From positions 1 to 20,309 of the forward strand of contig JAKMGS010000017.1 in assembly GCA_022424815.1 (NCBI GenBank): a stretch of DNA of 20,309 nt. The letters are read 5' to 3'. Made by a program: the position numbers and the translations under genes. How positions within the stretch are numbered: position 1 is the first letter of the stretch; each line of letters opens with the position of its first letter. Positions 1-7,572 of this stretch are shown piece after piece. This DNA is from Schleiferiaceae bacterium (lineage in GTDB: Bacteria; Bacteroidota; Bacteroidia; Flavobacteriales; Schleiferiaceae). The notes under the pieces are model-generated. The model did not search any database, was not told the origin of the DNA, and saw nothing but the letters and a program-made list of their open reading frames with translations.

Positions 1-1689
1 GTCCTCAAGCATCTGTAATAGCGCCGTGAGTTCTTTTTCACTTTCAGGCAACAGCGTGCTTTGGTCTAATTCGAAAAGAATGTTTCTTAACGCGAATGCC
101 TTGCCTGAAGCAATTGGAATGAGCTTGATGGTGGCCACCTTGCTCCCATGCAATGGTCTGGCGATGTAGTCCAGCTGAGAAATAACACCTGAATACGGCA
201 AGTATCCTTTGTGATATACCGTTAAACGTACTTCTCCTCCATCGGTCATTAAACGAACCATACCAGTATTTTTGGCACTTGTGCCTGAATAGAATTCTAT
301 GCCATACATATTGAATAATTGAACTCGTGCATCTCCTATTGGTTTTAATGTAATACTATCAAGTACTACTAGGTCATAGTTATCTCGTGCTTCAGGTCGC
401 AAGTTTACCGGTAAGTTGAATCGGTATAGATCTAACGAGGAAAGTCCATCATATTTAGGTACTATCGTTTCGCCTCGATCCGATGCCAGATAGCCAAATT
501 CACCACTCTTATCAATGACCAGTGAAAACTCTTCTCCGAAACTATTAAACGGGAAGCCAAGATTAATAGGCTCGCTCCAAGTAGAATCATTAATGCGTGT
601 AGTCTTAAAAAAATCAGATTGTCCTAAAGATGGACTGCGCTCGGAAAGAAAATAAAGAGTTTTTCCGTCGAAATGAATAAACGGACAGCTTTCCTTGCTA
701 TCGCTATTGATGTTTTTAGGAAGCTTTACACCTCTCGACCAATTCCCTTCAGTATCCTTGGTTGACATGAAAATGTCACTATCTGTATCCATACTATTAC
801 TACCCCGTACAAAGTATAGAGTAGAGCCATCTGGACCTATACTAGGCTGACTTTCCCAGCGTGAAGTGTTAATTTCACCTGGTAACGGTCGAGGTGTAAC
901 CCATTCTTGATGTTGGTTTTTATAACTAAAAAACAAGTCACAACTACCTGAGCCATTAGGGCGATCACAAACTGTAAGTATCATCAATTGACCATCGGTA
1001 CTAATACAGGCAGCTCCTTCATTCAACTCGGAGTTTATATTACCCGGTAATGGAACACCATACTCTGAAAAACCATCCAACGAGGATTCAAGCAGATTTT
1101 CATCGGATGGCTTTGGACCAGATATATATCTGTGAGTATAGATTAATTGTTCTTCCCCACCCGAAATGGTAGGGAAATATTCCAGGTTATCGGTCGAAAA
1201 ACTTAGCTTACGGATCTCGTAATTAAAATCATCATTGATGTATTCGTAGTATTTGTCTTTCGCAAACATCAGATTCTCTAACTCTAACTCTGCCTCAATA
1301 CGCCGTTGTTTGGATAACCTAGCGGTGTTCAGGTAGGCTTCCCACTCTTCGATACATTCCTCCCAACGAAATAAGTATTTAAAGGCAAGACTCTTTTTTA
1401 ATAGTGTTGATGATATAGAATCTATGCCGAGACTTTGATCGTAATAATTGATAGCCAAATCATATTTTCCTTCACGAAAAGATTGGTCACCAGCGAATAT
1501 AAAAGCCTGATAATAGGAGCCTTTGCCTTTTTTCATGCTCTTGTCCAGGTACTGCCAACCTTTCTCCTCCTCTCCATTACGAAACGATTCTTTAGCTTTT
1601 TGTAATGCTGTAATGGCCGACTTTGGCTGAGCAAATGTGGATAAACTAAAAAAAAGTAGTAGCGCAATTGCGTGATAAAATCGGACCAT
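1..1689 (-). CDS. OmpA-family envelope protein with TPR and PD40 repeats, PorE-like (C-terminus cut by window edge)
   Basis: Reading the minus strand from ATG at 1689 gives 563 uninterrupted codons up to the window edge. Visible parts: a signal peptide (hydrophobic ALLLFFSLSTFAQ, residues about 8-21, no lipobox cysteine); a TPR-like helical region at about 22-140; PD40/WD40-like propeller repeats at about 165-430 (for example QPSIGPDGSTLYFVRG and CPFIHFDGKTLYFLS); a carboxypeptidase-regulatory-like beta domain at about 435-515; and the opening of an OmpA C-terminal domain (NILFELDQSTLLPESEKEL) at 536-554. The peptidoglycan-binding remainder, about 90-100 residues, lies outside the window. This domain order is that of the T9SS component PorE, but Bacteroidota carry many paralogues of this layout, so a T9SS role is only inferred. 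It most likely sits in the periplasm, linking the outer membrane to peptidoglycan. It is transcribed away from the ATPase gene that starts at about 1731. Confidence 0.85.
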   Translation of the reverse strand, partial: MVRFYHAIALLLFFSLSTFAQPKSAITALQKAKESFRNGEEEKGWQYLDKSMKKGKGSYYQAFIFAGDQSFREGKYDLAINYYDQSLGIDSISSTLLKKSLAFKYLFRWEECIEEWEAYLNTARLSKQRRIEAELELENLMFAKDKYYEYINDDFNYEIRKLSFSTDNLEYFPTISGGEEQLIYTHRYISGPKPSDENLLESSLDGFSEYGVPLPGNINSELNEGAACISTDGQLMILTVCDRPNGSGSCDLFFSYKNQHQEWVTPRPLPGEINTSRWESQPSIGPDGSTLYFVRGSNSMDTDSDIFMSTKDTEGNWSRGVKLPKNINSDSKESCPFIHFDGKTLYFLSERSPSLGQSDFFKTTRINDSTWSEPINLGFPFNSFGEEFSLVIDKSGEFGYLASDRGETIVPKYDGLSSLDLYRFNLPVNLRPEARDNYDLVVLDSITLKPIGDARVQLFNMYGIEFYSGTSAKNTGMVRLMTDGGEVRLTVYHKGYLPYSGVISQLDYIARPLHGSKVATIKLIPIASGKAFALRNILFELDQSTLLPESEKELTALLQMLED

Positions 1690-1695
1690 TAAAAG

Positions 1696-1703
1696 TACAT
1701 TTG
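1696..1703 (+). promoter_or_regulatory. Candidate -7 promoter element (TACATTTG) for the ATPase-recQ-fmt run
   Basis: TACATTTG matches the Bacteroidota -7 consensus TAnnTTTG exactly and lies 27 nt before the TTG proposed as the ATPase start. The nearest upstream TTG (1668-1670) is 25 nt away, longer than the usual spacing for the -33 element, so support is partial. Position and orientation fit a promoter in the short divergent region. Confidence 0.4.
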
Positions 1704-1730
1704 AAGTTCTACGAAGATATCTCATACCCA

Positions 1731-2258
1731 TTGAAAACGACGAGAATTGCCATTACGGGGTCTCCTGCCACGGGAAAAACTACCTTAAGCCTTGCATTAG
1801 AGCAACATGGCTATCCCGTTTTCCACGAGCAAGCCCGTGAAATCATTCAAAATTCATTGGACGAAGAGTCGGATTTAGTGCCTTGGAAAGACCTATTGGG
1901 CTTTACTCAACTCGTTTGGGACCTGCGCAATGAGCAGTACCACAATGCATTGTTAGAAAAAATTAATTTTTACGATCGTACTAATGTGGATGCCTACGCG
2001 TACCTTAACAAGGGAAACGCAGAACTTTCTGAGGATTGGAAGGCAGATTTACAGGAAATGCGATTTGAAAAAGTCTTTTTCCTGCCGGTTTGGCCGGAGA
2101 TTCACAGTCTTGATAAGCAACGCATGGAAACTCTTGAGGAGTGCTATGAAGTTGAAGAGCACTTAAAAGTGGCTTATAAAGAATTGGGATATGAGTGTAT
2201 TGAAGTCCCTCCAGCCTCGGTAGAAGAACGCGTTGCCTTTATTTTGGCACGTTTATGA
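1731..2258 (+). CDS. AAA-family P-loop ATPase, NadR-like (AAA_28 type)
   Basis: A 175-residue protein beginning MKTTRIAITG, with a Walker A motif GSPATGKT right after the first beta strand, then a segment around HEQAREIIQNSL and FYDRTNVDAYAYL. This pattern fits the AAA_28/NadR-like nucleotide-kinase group. The substrate cannot be told from the sequence; a small-molecule kinase role is only inferred. The frame stays open upstream to a TTG at 1668, but that start would lie inside the divergent envelope gene and upstream of the candidate promoter at 1696-1703. No in-frame ATG lies near the N-terminus. TTG at 1731 places the P-loop where relatives have it, so I chose that start. The stop overlaps the recQ start by 4 bp (ATGA), implying translational coupling. 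Confidence 0.8.
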   Translation: MKTTRIAITGSPATGKTTLSLALEQHGYPVFHEQAREIIQNSLDEESDLVPWKDLLGFTQLVWDLRNEQYHNALLEKINFYDRTNVDAYAYLNKGNAELSEDWKADLQEMRFEKVFFLPVWPEIHSLDKQRMETLEECYEVEEHLKVAYKELGYECIEVPPASVEERVAFILARL

Positions 2259-4054
2259 TCCTTCAACAGGCAAAAGAAATACTAAAACAATATTGGGGTT
2301 ATCCTGATTTTCGCGGATTACAGGGGGATATTATCTCTTCTGTTCTCTCGGGTAAACACACCATTGGATTGCTCCCTACTGGTGGCGGTAAATCCATATG
2401 TTATCAAGTACCTGGCTTAGCATTGGACGGTATTACTATTGTTATCAGTCCCTTATTGGCGCTGATGCAGGATCAATTACAAGGTCTCTCAAAGAGAAAC
2501 ATTAAAGCGTACCAATTCACAGGTTCCTATTCCCCTAGGCAGTTAGACGAAGCCTTTAGAAACATTAAATACGGTGGATACAAGTTTGTTTTTCTCGCTC
2601 CGGAAAGGCTTTCCAACACATTGTTTTTAGAATACCTAAAGAATACAGAGGTGAGTTTGATTGCCATTGACGAAGCCCACTGTATTTCGCAATGGGGATT
2701 TGATTTTCGTCCTGCATACCTCAATGTACACCTACTCAGAGAACAATTCCCAAGTATTCCAGTCCTGGCACTCACTGCATCTGCAACAGATCGGGTTAAA
2801 AAGGATCTAGCTGAGCGGCTGCAAATTCCAGACGCTACGATGTATGAAGGCAGTGTGCGCCGAAACAACTTACAGCTTGAGAAACGCCTTACACCTAATA
2901 AAGACAAGCAGCTATTGAGATTATTGGGGCGCTTGACCGGTACGGGAATCATTTATGCGAAGACCCGATCTAGTTGTGAATCCATTAGCCATTACATCAA
3001 TGAAAATGGCCTACACTCCACATTCTTTCACGCTGGGTTGGATTTAAAAGTAAAGAATGAACGTCAGGAACGTTGGCTCGACAACAAAGTCCCAATCATG
3101 GTCAGCACTACTGCATTCGGAATGGGTATCGATAAAGCAGATGTAATGTGGGTCATTCATTGGGGTACGCCGGATACCATCGAAGGCTATTACCAAGAGG
3201 TTGGCCGTGGAGGTCGCGCGGGCCAATTATCTCAAGCATATCTATTATACAATCAGCAAGATTTCGCCCGCATTTCAAAGGGAATCACAGATCTTCCTAA
3301 ACCAGAAGAGGTTGAAGCTATTTATCACAAGATTTGTAGTCATTTTCAAATTGCCGTGGGCGCAGGTCAAGATCACCAAGTAAACTTCTCTTTGGTGGAT
3401 CTGGCCGCTAAGCTTCAAACCCCAATCCCACAGTTATTGACGTACATCAAGTTGCTTCAACAACGAGGGGTTTGGCAGTTTATTGAGAGTAATCAACTAT
3501 ATCCAGAATTACTTTTTTTGACCAGTCCTGAACATTGGTCCGGATTGCCAGAGGAAGACCAGCAATGCTTGATACAATTGTTTCGCGTGTACAGTCGGGC
3601 AGCACAGCGCTCCACCAGAATTCAATTCGATGCCGTAGCCCCAATGCTACACAAAACCAGCAAGGGCCTTGACCAGTGGCTACAACGAATGCATCAGAAA
3701 GGATTGATTCAGTACAAGGCGGAACAAAACCAGTGCGCCCTACTCCTTTTAGAAAACCGCATAGACAAACGTTATTTCAAATTGTCAAAATCCTTCGTAG
3801 AATCTTGGATTACAAGTAAAAAAGAACGCTCTCAAGCTGTTCTAAACTTTCTGGCTTCTGAAGAATGTTTAGCCAAGGATGTGGAACATTACTTTGGTCA
3901 AACATCAGGTGAAGCTTGTGGTATTTGCAGCAATTGTACGCTTAATCACTACCCCGAAGGCGAAACAGTTCAGGCGATGCTCAACGATGGACTAACTTTT
4001 GACGATATTTGGTTCGATTTAAATTGTCCCCCAGATGCCTTACGACAACATTAG
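2255..4054 (+). CDS. recQ: RecQ-family ATP-dependent DNA helicase with C-terminal zinc site
   Basis: A 599-residue superfamily 2 helicase that unwinds DNA in the 3'-5' direction during repair and recombination (family knowledge). Visible motifs: LLPTGGGKS (Walker A, 39-47), IDEAH (138-142) followed by the aromatic-rich RecQ loop CISQWGFDFRP, LTASAT (173-178), STTAFGMGIDKADV (284-297), and motif VI QEVGRGGRAG (314-323), a variant of the usual GRAGRDG that keeps both arginines. The zinc cysteines C538, C555, C558 and C561 have the same 16-2-2 spacing as in E. coli RecQ. There they directly follow the helicase core, whereas here they come about 200 residues later, after a helical/winged-helix-like stretch (350-520). 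No HRDC domain is present. The gene overlaps the upstream ATPase by 4 bp and fmt by 20 bp. Confidence 0.92.
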   Translation: MILQQAKEILKQYWGYPDFRGLQGDIISSVLSGKHTIGLLPTGGGKSICYQVPGLALDGITIVISPLLALMQDQLQGLSKRNIKAYQFTGSYSPRQLDEAFRNIKYGGYKFVFLAPERLSNTLFLEYLKNTEVSLIAIDEAHCISQWGFDFRPAYLNVHLLREQFPSIPVLALTASATDRVKKDLAERLQIPDATMYEGSVRRNNLQLEKRLTPNKDKQLLRLLGRLTGTGIIYAKTRSSCESISHYINENGLHSTFFHAGLDLKVKNERQERWLDNKVPIMVSTTAFGMGIDKADVMWVIHWGTPDTIEGYYQEVGRGGRAGQLSQAYLLYNQQDFARISKGITDLPKPEEVEAIYHKICSHFQIAVGAGQDHQVNFSLVDLAAKLQTPIPQLLTYIKLLQQRGVWQFIESNQLYPELLFLTSPEHWSGLPEEDQQCLIQLFRVYSRAAQRSTRIQFDAVAPMLHKTSKGLDQWLQRMHQKGLIQYKAEQNQCALLLLENRIDKRYFKLSKSFVESWITSKKERSQAVLNFLASEECLAKDVEHYFGQTSGEACGICSNCTLNHYPEGETVQAMLNDGLTFDDIWFDLNCPPDALRQH

Positions 4055-4967
4055 CATAGTATATATGGGTACACCAGAATTTGCTGTGCCTTCACTCCAA
4101 GCATTGGCAAGTGCCGGATATAATATTAAGGCGGTCGTTACATTGGCAGATAAGCCTTCCGGGCGAGGAAGAAAACTCACGTCTAGTGCAGTTAAAAAGG
4201 CAGCATTAGACCTAGGTTTGCCGGTATTGCAGCCAACTTCATTAAAAGATGAAGGGTTCCTCGAGGAATTGGATGCACTTCAGGCGGACCTCTTTGTAGT
4301 GGTTGCATTTCGTATGCTACCAAAGCAAGTTTGGAGTAAACCAAGACTAGGAACCTTTAACCTTCACGGATCATTATTGCCCCAACTCAGAGGGGCCGCC
4401 CCTATTCATTGGGCAGTAATAAATGGGTTGAAAGAAACGGGACTCACAACCTTCCTTATCGACGAGCAAATTGATACTGGGAATATCCTCCTACAAGAAA
4501 GACTAACAATCGACTCCAATTGGACAACCGGTGAGTTGCATGATGCATTACTTCCAATAGGTGCGCAACTGGTCGTTGATACTGTTAATGGGCTTATAGC
4601 GGGTGCGTTAACTCCTCAAGCTCAAGATGATTCTGAAGCCACACATGCTCCTAAATTGAACAAAGACAATACTCGATTAGATTTTACACTCGATCCAAAT
4701 TCACTCGTTCAATTTGTAAGAGGTTTATGTCCTTTTCCAGGAGCTTACTATGGAGAGTTCAAATTCCTTGGCGCCTCTTCTTGTGAAAAACTAAATCATT
4801 CTTTACAACCGATGCTTAGAGTAAGAGACAAGCATTTATTTCTAGATTATAAACTTGGCAGCATCGAAATCACACAAATAAAACCGGCGGGTAAGCGCTC
4901 GATGTCAAGCGCAGACTACATTAACGGCATGAATTGTGCCGAAATACCGCTTAAAAAGCCGGTTTAA
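4035..4967 (+). CDS. fmt: Methionyl-tRNA formyltransferase
   Basis: A 310-residue cytoplasmic enzyme that transfers a formyl group from 10-formyl-tetrahydrofolate to initiator Met-tRNA. The N-terminal Rossmann-like domain opens with IVYMGTPEFAVPSL. The catalytic residues are visible: N109 and H111 in FNLHGSLLP and D147 in IDTGN, followed by the RGAAPIHWAVING loop. The C-terminal OB-like domain ends with the usual LGSIEITQIKPAGKR and a YINGM segment. Length is normal. ATG at 4035 lies inside the end of recQ (20-nt overlap). A second in-frame ATG at 4065 would remove the first beta strand, so the upstream one is preferred. FolD, also in this window, provides the folate pool from which its formyl donor comes. 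Confidence 0.95.
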   Translation: MPYDNISIVYMGTPEFAVPSLQALASAGYNIKAVVTLADKPSGRGRKLTSSAVKKAALDLGLPVLQPTSLKDEGFLEELDALQADLFVVVAFRMLPKQVWSKPRLGTFNLHGSLLPQLRGAAPIHWAVINGLKETGLTTFLIDEQIDTGNILLQERLTIDSNWTTGELHDALLPIGAQLVVDTVNGLIAGALTPQAQDDSEATHAPKLNKDNTRLDFTLDPNSLVQFVRGLCPFPGAYYGEFKFLGASSCEKLNHSLQPMLRVRDKHLFLDYKLGSIEITQIKPAGKRSMSSADYINGMNCAEIPLKKPV

Positions 4968-5041
4968 AAGGTAAAATCACCCCTTTTTGTGAATAAATAC
5001 CATTAGTTATTAACTTTTTTTACCTGAAGGCCCGAAAACAC

Positions 5042-5071
5042 TTGCATGGAAGTAATTTTCATCTATATTTG
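5042..5071 (+). promoter_or_regulatory. Bacteroidota-type promoter of the HU gene (TTG-N19-TATATTTG)
   Basis: TTG at 5042-5044 and TATATTTG at 5064-5071 are separated by 19 nt. Both elements and the spacing match the Bacteroidota housekeeping promoter (TTG about 17-23 nt before TAnnTTTG). The HU start codon is 43 nt downstream, leaving an A/T-rich leader. This is the best promoter match in the window. The rest of the 147-bp gap after fmt is A/T rich and shows no gene. Confidence 0.75.
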
Positions 5072-5114
5072 GTAAGCATTCGTTTAAAAAAGTATTAATT
5101 AAAATTTAATTGCA

Positions 5115-5384
5115 ATGAACAAAGCACAATTGATCGACGCAATGGCAGCAGATGCTGGCGTCTCTAAAGCACAAGCTAAAGCAGCTTTGGATTCTTTCAC
5201 TGGTAACGTAGGCTCTACCCTTGCAGGTGGTGGCCGTGTATCACTAGTTGGTTTCGGTTCTTTCTCTGTTTCTGAGCGCGCAGCTCGTGACGGTCGTAAC
5301 CCACAAACTGGTGCAGTTATCAAAATCGCTGCTAAGAAAGTAGCTAAGTTTAAAGCTGGTGCTGACCTAAACGGTAAGCTCTAA
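5115..5384 (+). CDS. hup: HU-family histone-like DNA-binding protein
   Basis: A complete 89-residue HU protein, a small dimeric nucleoid protein that bends and compacts DNA. It starts MNKAQLIDAMAADAGVSKAQ and carries the family signature around GGRVSLVGFGSFSVSERAARDGRNPQTG, including the conserved RNPQTG at the tip of the DNA-binding arm, then the closing IKIAAKKVAKFKAG strand. Length is that of typical HU (about 90). Codon choice is dominated by a few codons (GCT/GCA for Ala, GGT for Gly), as expected of an abundant protein. It has its own promoter at 5042-5071 and terminator at 5411-5434, so it is probably transcribed alone. Confidence 0.95.
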   Translation: MNKAQLIDAMAADAGVSKAQAKAALDSFTGNVGSTLAGGGRVSLVGFGSFSVSERAARDGRNPQTGAVIKIAAKKVAKFKAGADLNGKL

Positions 5385-5410
5385 TAGCCTAAACTTATTA
5401 GATACAAAGA

Positions 5411-5434
5411 AGCCCTCTTCGGAGGGCTTTTTTT
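5411..5434 (+). terminator. Rho-independent terminator after the HU gene
   Basis: A perfect 7-bp stem (AGCCCTC / GAGGGCT) closed by a TTCG tetraloop and followed by a run of seven T. It lies 26 nt after the HU stop codon. On the other strand the hairpin also follows pdxH, but without a clean T run there, so it may stop the convergent transcript only weakly. Confidence 0.92.
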
Positions 5435-5445
5435 ATGTGCTTATC

Positions 5446-6084
5446 TTAAGGTTCTAGCCTGCTAATAGTCCATTCGGATCTTTCAAGCATATACACTATT
5501 CGATCGTGGAGTCTCCCTTCTCTTCCTTGCCAAAATTCAAATGATAGAGGTTGAATGGCAAATCCACCCCAATTTTCCGGCATTGGAACAGTGCTTCCTT
5601 CAGGATATTCATGTTGAAACTTTGCGAATTTTGTTTCTAACGTACTTCTATCATCAATAGGTTGACTTTGTTCTGAAGCAGCTGCACCTATTTGACTTAA
5701 GTATGGGCGAGTCGCGAAATACGCCTCACTTTTCTCTTTAGATATTCTAACAACTTTTCCTTGAATACGTACTTGACGTTCTTGTTCTCTCCAAAAGAAT
5801 AATGCACTTACGATAGGATTAATCAACAAGTCTTGCCCTTTGGCGCTGCCGTAATTCGTGAAAAAGATGAATTCGCCGTCTTCAACTGCCTTTAATAGTA
5901 CAATTCTATTGCTTGGGTTACCTTGCGAATCCACCGTCGCTATAGCCATGGCATTAGAATCTTTGATGCGCAGCTCTGCATAACTCTGATACCAATGCTG
6001 AAATTGATCGAAGGGATTGCTTTCTAAATTGGATTCTAATAATGAATCAAACTTGTAGCTTTCTCTTATGTTGTGTAAATCCAT
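5446..6084 (-). CDS. pdxH: Pyridoxamine/pyridoxine 5'-phosphate oxidase
   Basis: A 212-residue FMN-dependent cytoplasmic oxidase that forms pyridoxal 5'-phosphate (PLP) from pyridoxamine or pyridoxine phosphate, the last step of PLP synthesis and salvage. Conserved blocks are in order: PSNRIVLLKAVEDGEF, FFTNYGSAKGQDL (FMN phosphate region), FFWREQERQVRIQG, ATRPYLSQIGAAASEQSQ, PMPENWGGFAIQP, and FEFWQGREGRLHDR, with the usual C-terminal RLEP. Length is normal. The start at 6084 is 17 bp from the divergent YqgE-family start at 6102, so any promoters must overlap the other gene. It converges with hup across the terminator. The nearby class IV aminotransferase needs PLP. Confidence 0.95.
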   Translation of the reverse strand: MDLHNIRESYKFDSLLESNLESNPFDQFQHWYQSYAELRIKDSNAMAIATVDSQGNPSNRIVLLKAVEDGEFIFFTNYGSAKGQDLLINPIVSALFFWREQERQVRIQGKVVRISKEKSEAYFATRPYLSQIGAAASEQSQPIDDRSTLETKFAKFQHEYPEGSTVPMPENWGGFAIQPLSFEFWQGREGRLHDRIVYMLERSEWTISRLEP

Positions 6085-6101
6085 ATGTCTAAATTAGTAT
6101 A

Positions 6102-6650
6102 ATGCATTGGAACAACCAGCCTGCTAAAGGAACACTTCTTATTTCAAAACCACTCATCGGCGACGGCTTTTTTGAGCAAAGTGTCGTATACCTTACTGAA
6201 CATAACGAGGAAGGTGCACTTGGATTTACGCTAAATAAAGAGAGTACTCTTCTCGTAAAGGATTTGATAGATGATTTTGAAAGTGATAATGCTTTAATGT
6301 ACGGCGGACCAGTGGAACAAGATGCCCTATTCTATCTCCACGAAGAAGAGCGTATACCCAACAGTGCATCTGTAGGCCATGGGTTGTTTTTAGGAGGTGA
6401 CTTCGAGGTATTTCAAAAGCTGATACAGGAGGACCCCAAAACCCCATTCAAAGCATTCTTAGGGTATAGTGGTTGGTCCCCTGGCCAATTAGAAGATGAG
6501 ATATCTGATGGTACTTGGGTAGTCGTTCATCCGCCCTTTGAGACTGACATATTAACATTATCCAAAGATGCATGGCGAATCTACATGAACACCTTGGGTG
6601 GTGAATACCGTATCTGGGCCAATGCCCCAGAAGATCCTTGGATGAATTAA
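6102..6650 (+). CDS. YqgE/AlgH family protein (UPF0301)
   Basis: A 182-residue protein of the YqgE/AlgH family, recognised from GTLLISKPLIGDGFFEQSVV (the family opens G-LL-S-P...D..F..SV), LTEHNEEGALGFTLNK (EHN..G..G...N), MYGGPVEQDALFYLH (GGPV), and FKAFLGYSGWSPGQLEDEI (GY.GW..GQLE). It has no signal peptide or membrane segment, so it is probably cytoplasmic. The biochemical function of the family is not established; an alginate-regulation role was proposed for a Pseudomonas member. The gene diverges from pdxH and ends in a TTAA that also encodes the stop of the convergent aminotransferase gene. Confidence 0.9.
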   Translation: MHWNNQPAKGTLLISKPLIGDGFFEQSVVYLTEHNEEGALGFTLNKESTLLVKDLIDDFESDNALMYGGPVEQDALFYLHEEERIPNSASVGHGLFLGGDFEVFQKLIQEDPKTPFKAFLGYSGWSPGQLEDEISDGTWVVVHPPFETDILTLSKDAWRIYMNTLGGEYRIWANAPEDPWMN

Positions 6651-7492
6651 AGCTTACTAAGTACTTCTAGCTTTCTATTGATCAAGTCAATCGCTTCTGC
6701 TGCCTTGTCACTTGAGAACGTCTTTTTACGATAGGTTTGAATTGCTTGAATACCTTTGATTGTATTCGTAATCCAGAGTTCGTCTGCCTTTTGAAGATCG
6801 AATGGTGAAATACTCTTCTCCTCAATCTCAAGGCCCAATTCCTTGGCCCAAACCAACATGTTCTTTCTGAATACCCCTCGCAAGGCGCCATCTTCTAATG
6901 GAGGTGTAGTAAGTATGGAGCCTTTTAAAAGGAAGAGGTTACCATAATTTGCCTCCACCACCATCTTCTGATCGTTAATTAACAATACAGCATCCAGATT
7001 ATTCTCTTGGGCAAAGATTCCGCTAAGTACATAAGGCAAGGCATTCGTAGACTTAACGGTGGTCAATAATCCTGCTTGAAGAGGATGATCCTTAAACAGA
7101 TCCACCGTTAAATCATCACGCAACGAGTAATCAGCCTCTCCGAGTGGTTCTATTTCGACCCACCAGTGAACGCCGTTCGATTGCTCCGGCGTATATTTTC
7201 CCATACCATTTCTGACCACTTGGAATCGTAGCCTAGCATTGGTGTAACCAAAGTGTTGTGCTAATTTTTCACACTCCGCTACCAAAAACTCAGGCGTAAA
7301 TTCCATGGGAATGGTCATTCTTAAAATCCTCATTGATGCCATGAGGCGGAAGTAATGGTCTTCGATAAAAAGCACCTTCCCTTCCCGCATTCTCATCGTT
7401 TCAAATAATCCATCACCATAGCTAAGAGCTCGCTTAACTTGAGAAATAGGAATGGTGTTCAGGGCGACTAAGGAACCATTGTAATTGACCAT
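6647..7492 (-). CDS. PLP-dependent aminotransferase class IV
   Basis: A 281-residue fold-type IV PLP enzyme, a group that includes D-amino acid aminotransferase, branched-chain aminotransferase and aminodeoxychorismate lyase (PabC). Visible: RALSYGDGLFETMR near residue 21, the likely Schiff-base lysine K147 in TTVKSTNALPYVLS, E180 with N185 in VVEANYGNLFLLKG, and PPLEDGALRGVFR (phosphate-binding turn). These fix the fold but not the substrate. The length fits PabC or D-amino acid aminotransferase-like members, and I leave the reaction open. An exact TAnnTTTG element lies just upstream. Its 3' end overlaps the convergent YqgE-family gene by 4 bp with no terminator between them. Confidence 0.88.
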   Translation of the reverse strand: MVNYNGSLVALNTIPISQVKRALSYGDGLFETMRMREGKVLFIEDHYFRLMASMRILRMTIPMEFTPEFLVAECEKLAQHFGYTNARLRFQVVRNGMGKYTPEQSNGVHWWVEIEPLGEADYSLRDDLTVDLFKDHPLQAGLLTTVKSTNALPYVLSGIFAQENNLDAVLLINDQKMVVEANYGNLFLLKGSILTTPPLEDGALRGVFRKNMLVWAKELGLEIEEKSISPFDLQKADELWITNTIKGIQAIQTYRKKTFSSDKAAEAIDLINRKLEVLSKL

Positions 7493-7509
7493 TAGTAGAG
7501 GATTTGGGA

Positions 7510-7517
7510 CAAACTTA
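7510..7517 (-). promoter_or_regulatory. Candidate -7 promoter element (TAAGTTTG) for the aminotransferase gene
   Basis: Read on the minus strand, TAAGTTTG matches TAnnTTTG exactly and ends 17 nt before the ATG at 7492. No TTG sits at the expected -33 position, which is occupied by the preceding terminator hairpin, so support is partial. Confidence 0.4.
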
Positions 7518-7520
7518 GAG

Positions 7521-7552
7521 CAAAAAAAAGCCCCACACTAACGTGCGGGGCT
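7521..7552 (-). terminator. Rho-independent terminator after the secreted hydrolase-like gene
   Basis: On the minus strand, AGCCCC pairs with GGGGCT. One internal mismatch and a further 3-bp stem (CAC/GTG) close a 4-nt loop, and a run of eight or more T follows. It lies 20 nt after the stop codon at 7573 and is the only strong terminator found downstream of the whole minus-strand block. Confidence 0.88.
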
Positions 7553-7572
7553 CAAAATATGAATCGATACAA

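Noticed and set aside
5005..5015. Palindrome AGTTATTAACT followed by a T run
   Set aside because: The single-base loop cannot form a stable hairpin at this stem length. An operator is possible, but nothing supports it.
4969..5025. Inverted repeat AGGTAAAA / TTTTACCT after fmt as a terminator
   Set aside because: The loop would be about 41 nt and the stem is weak and A/T rich, so it cannot be called a terminator.
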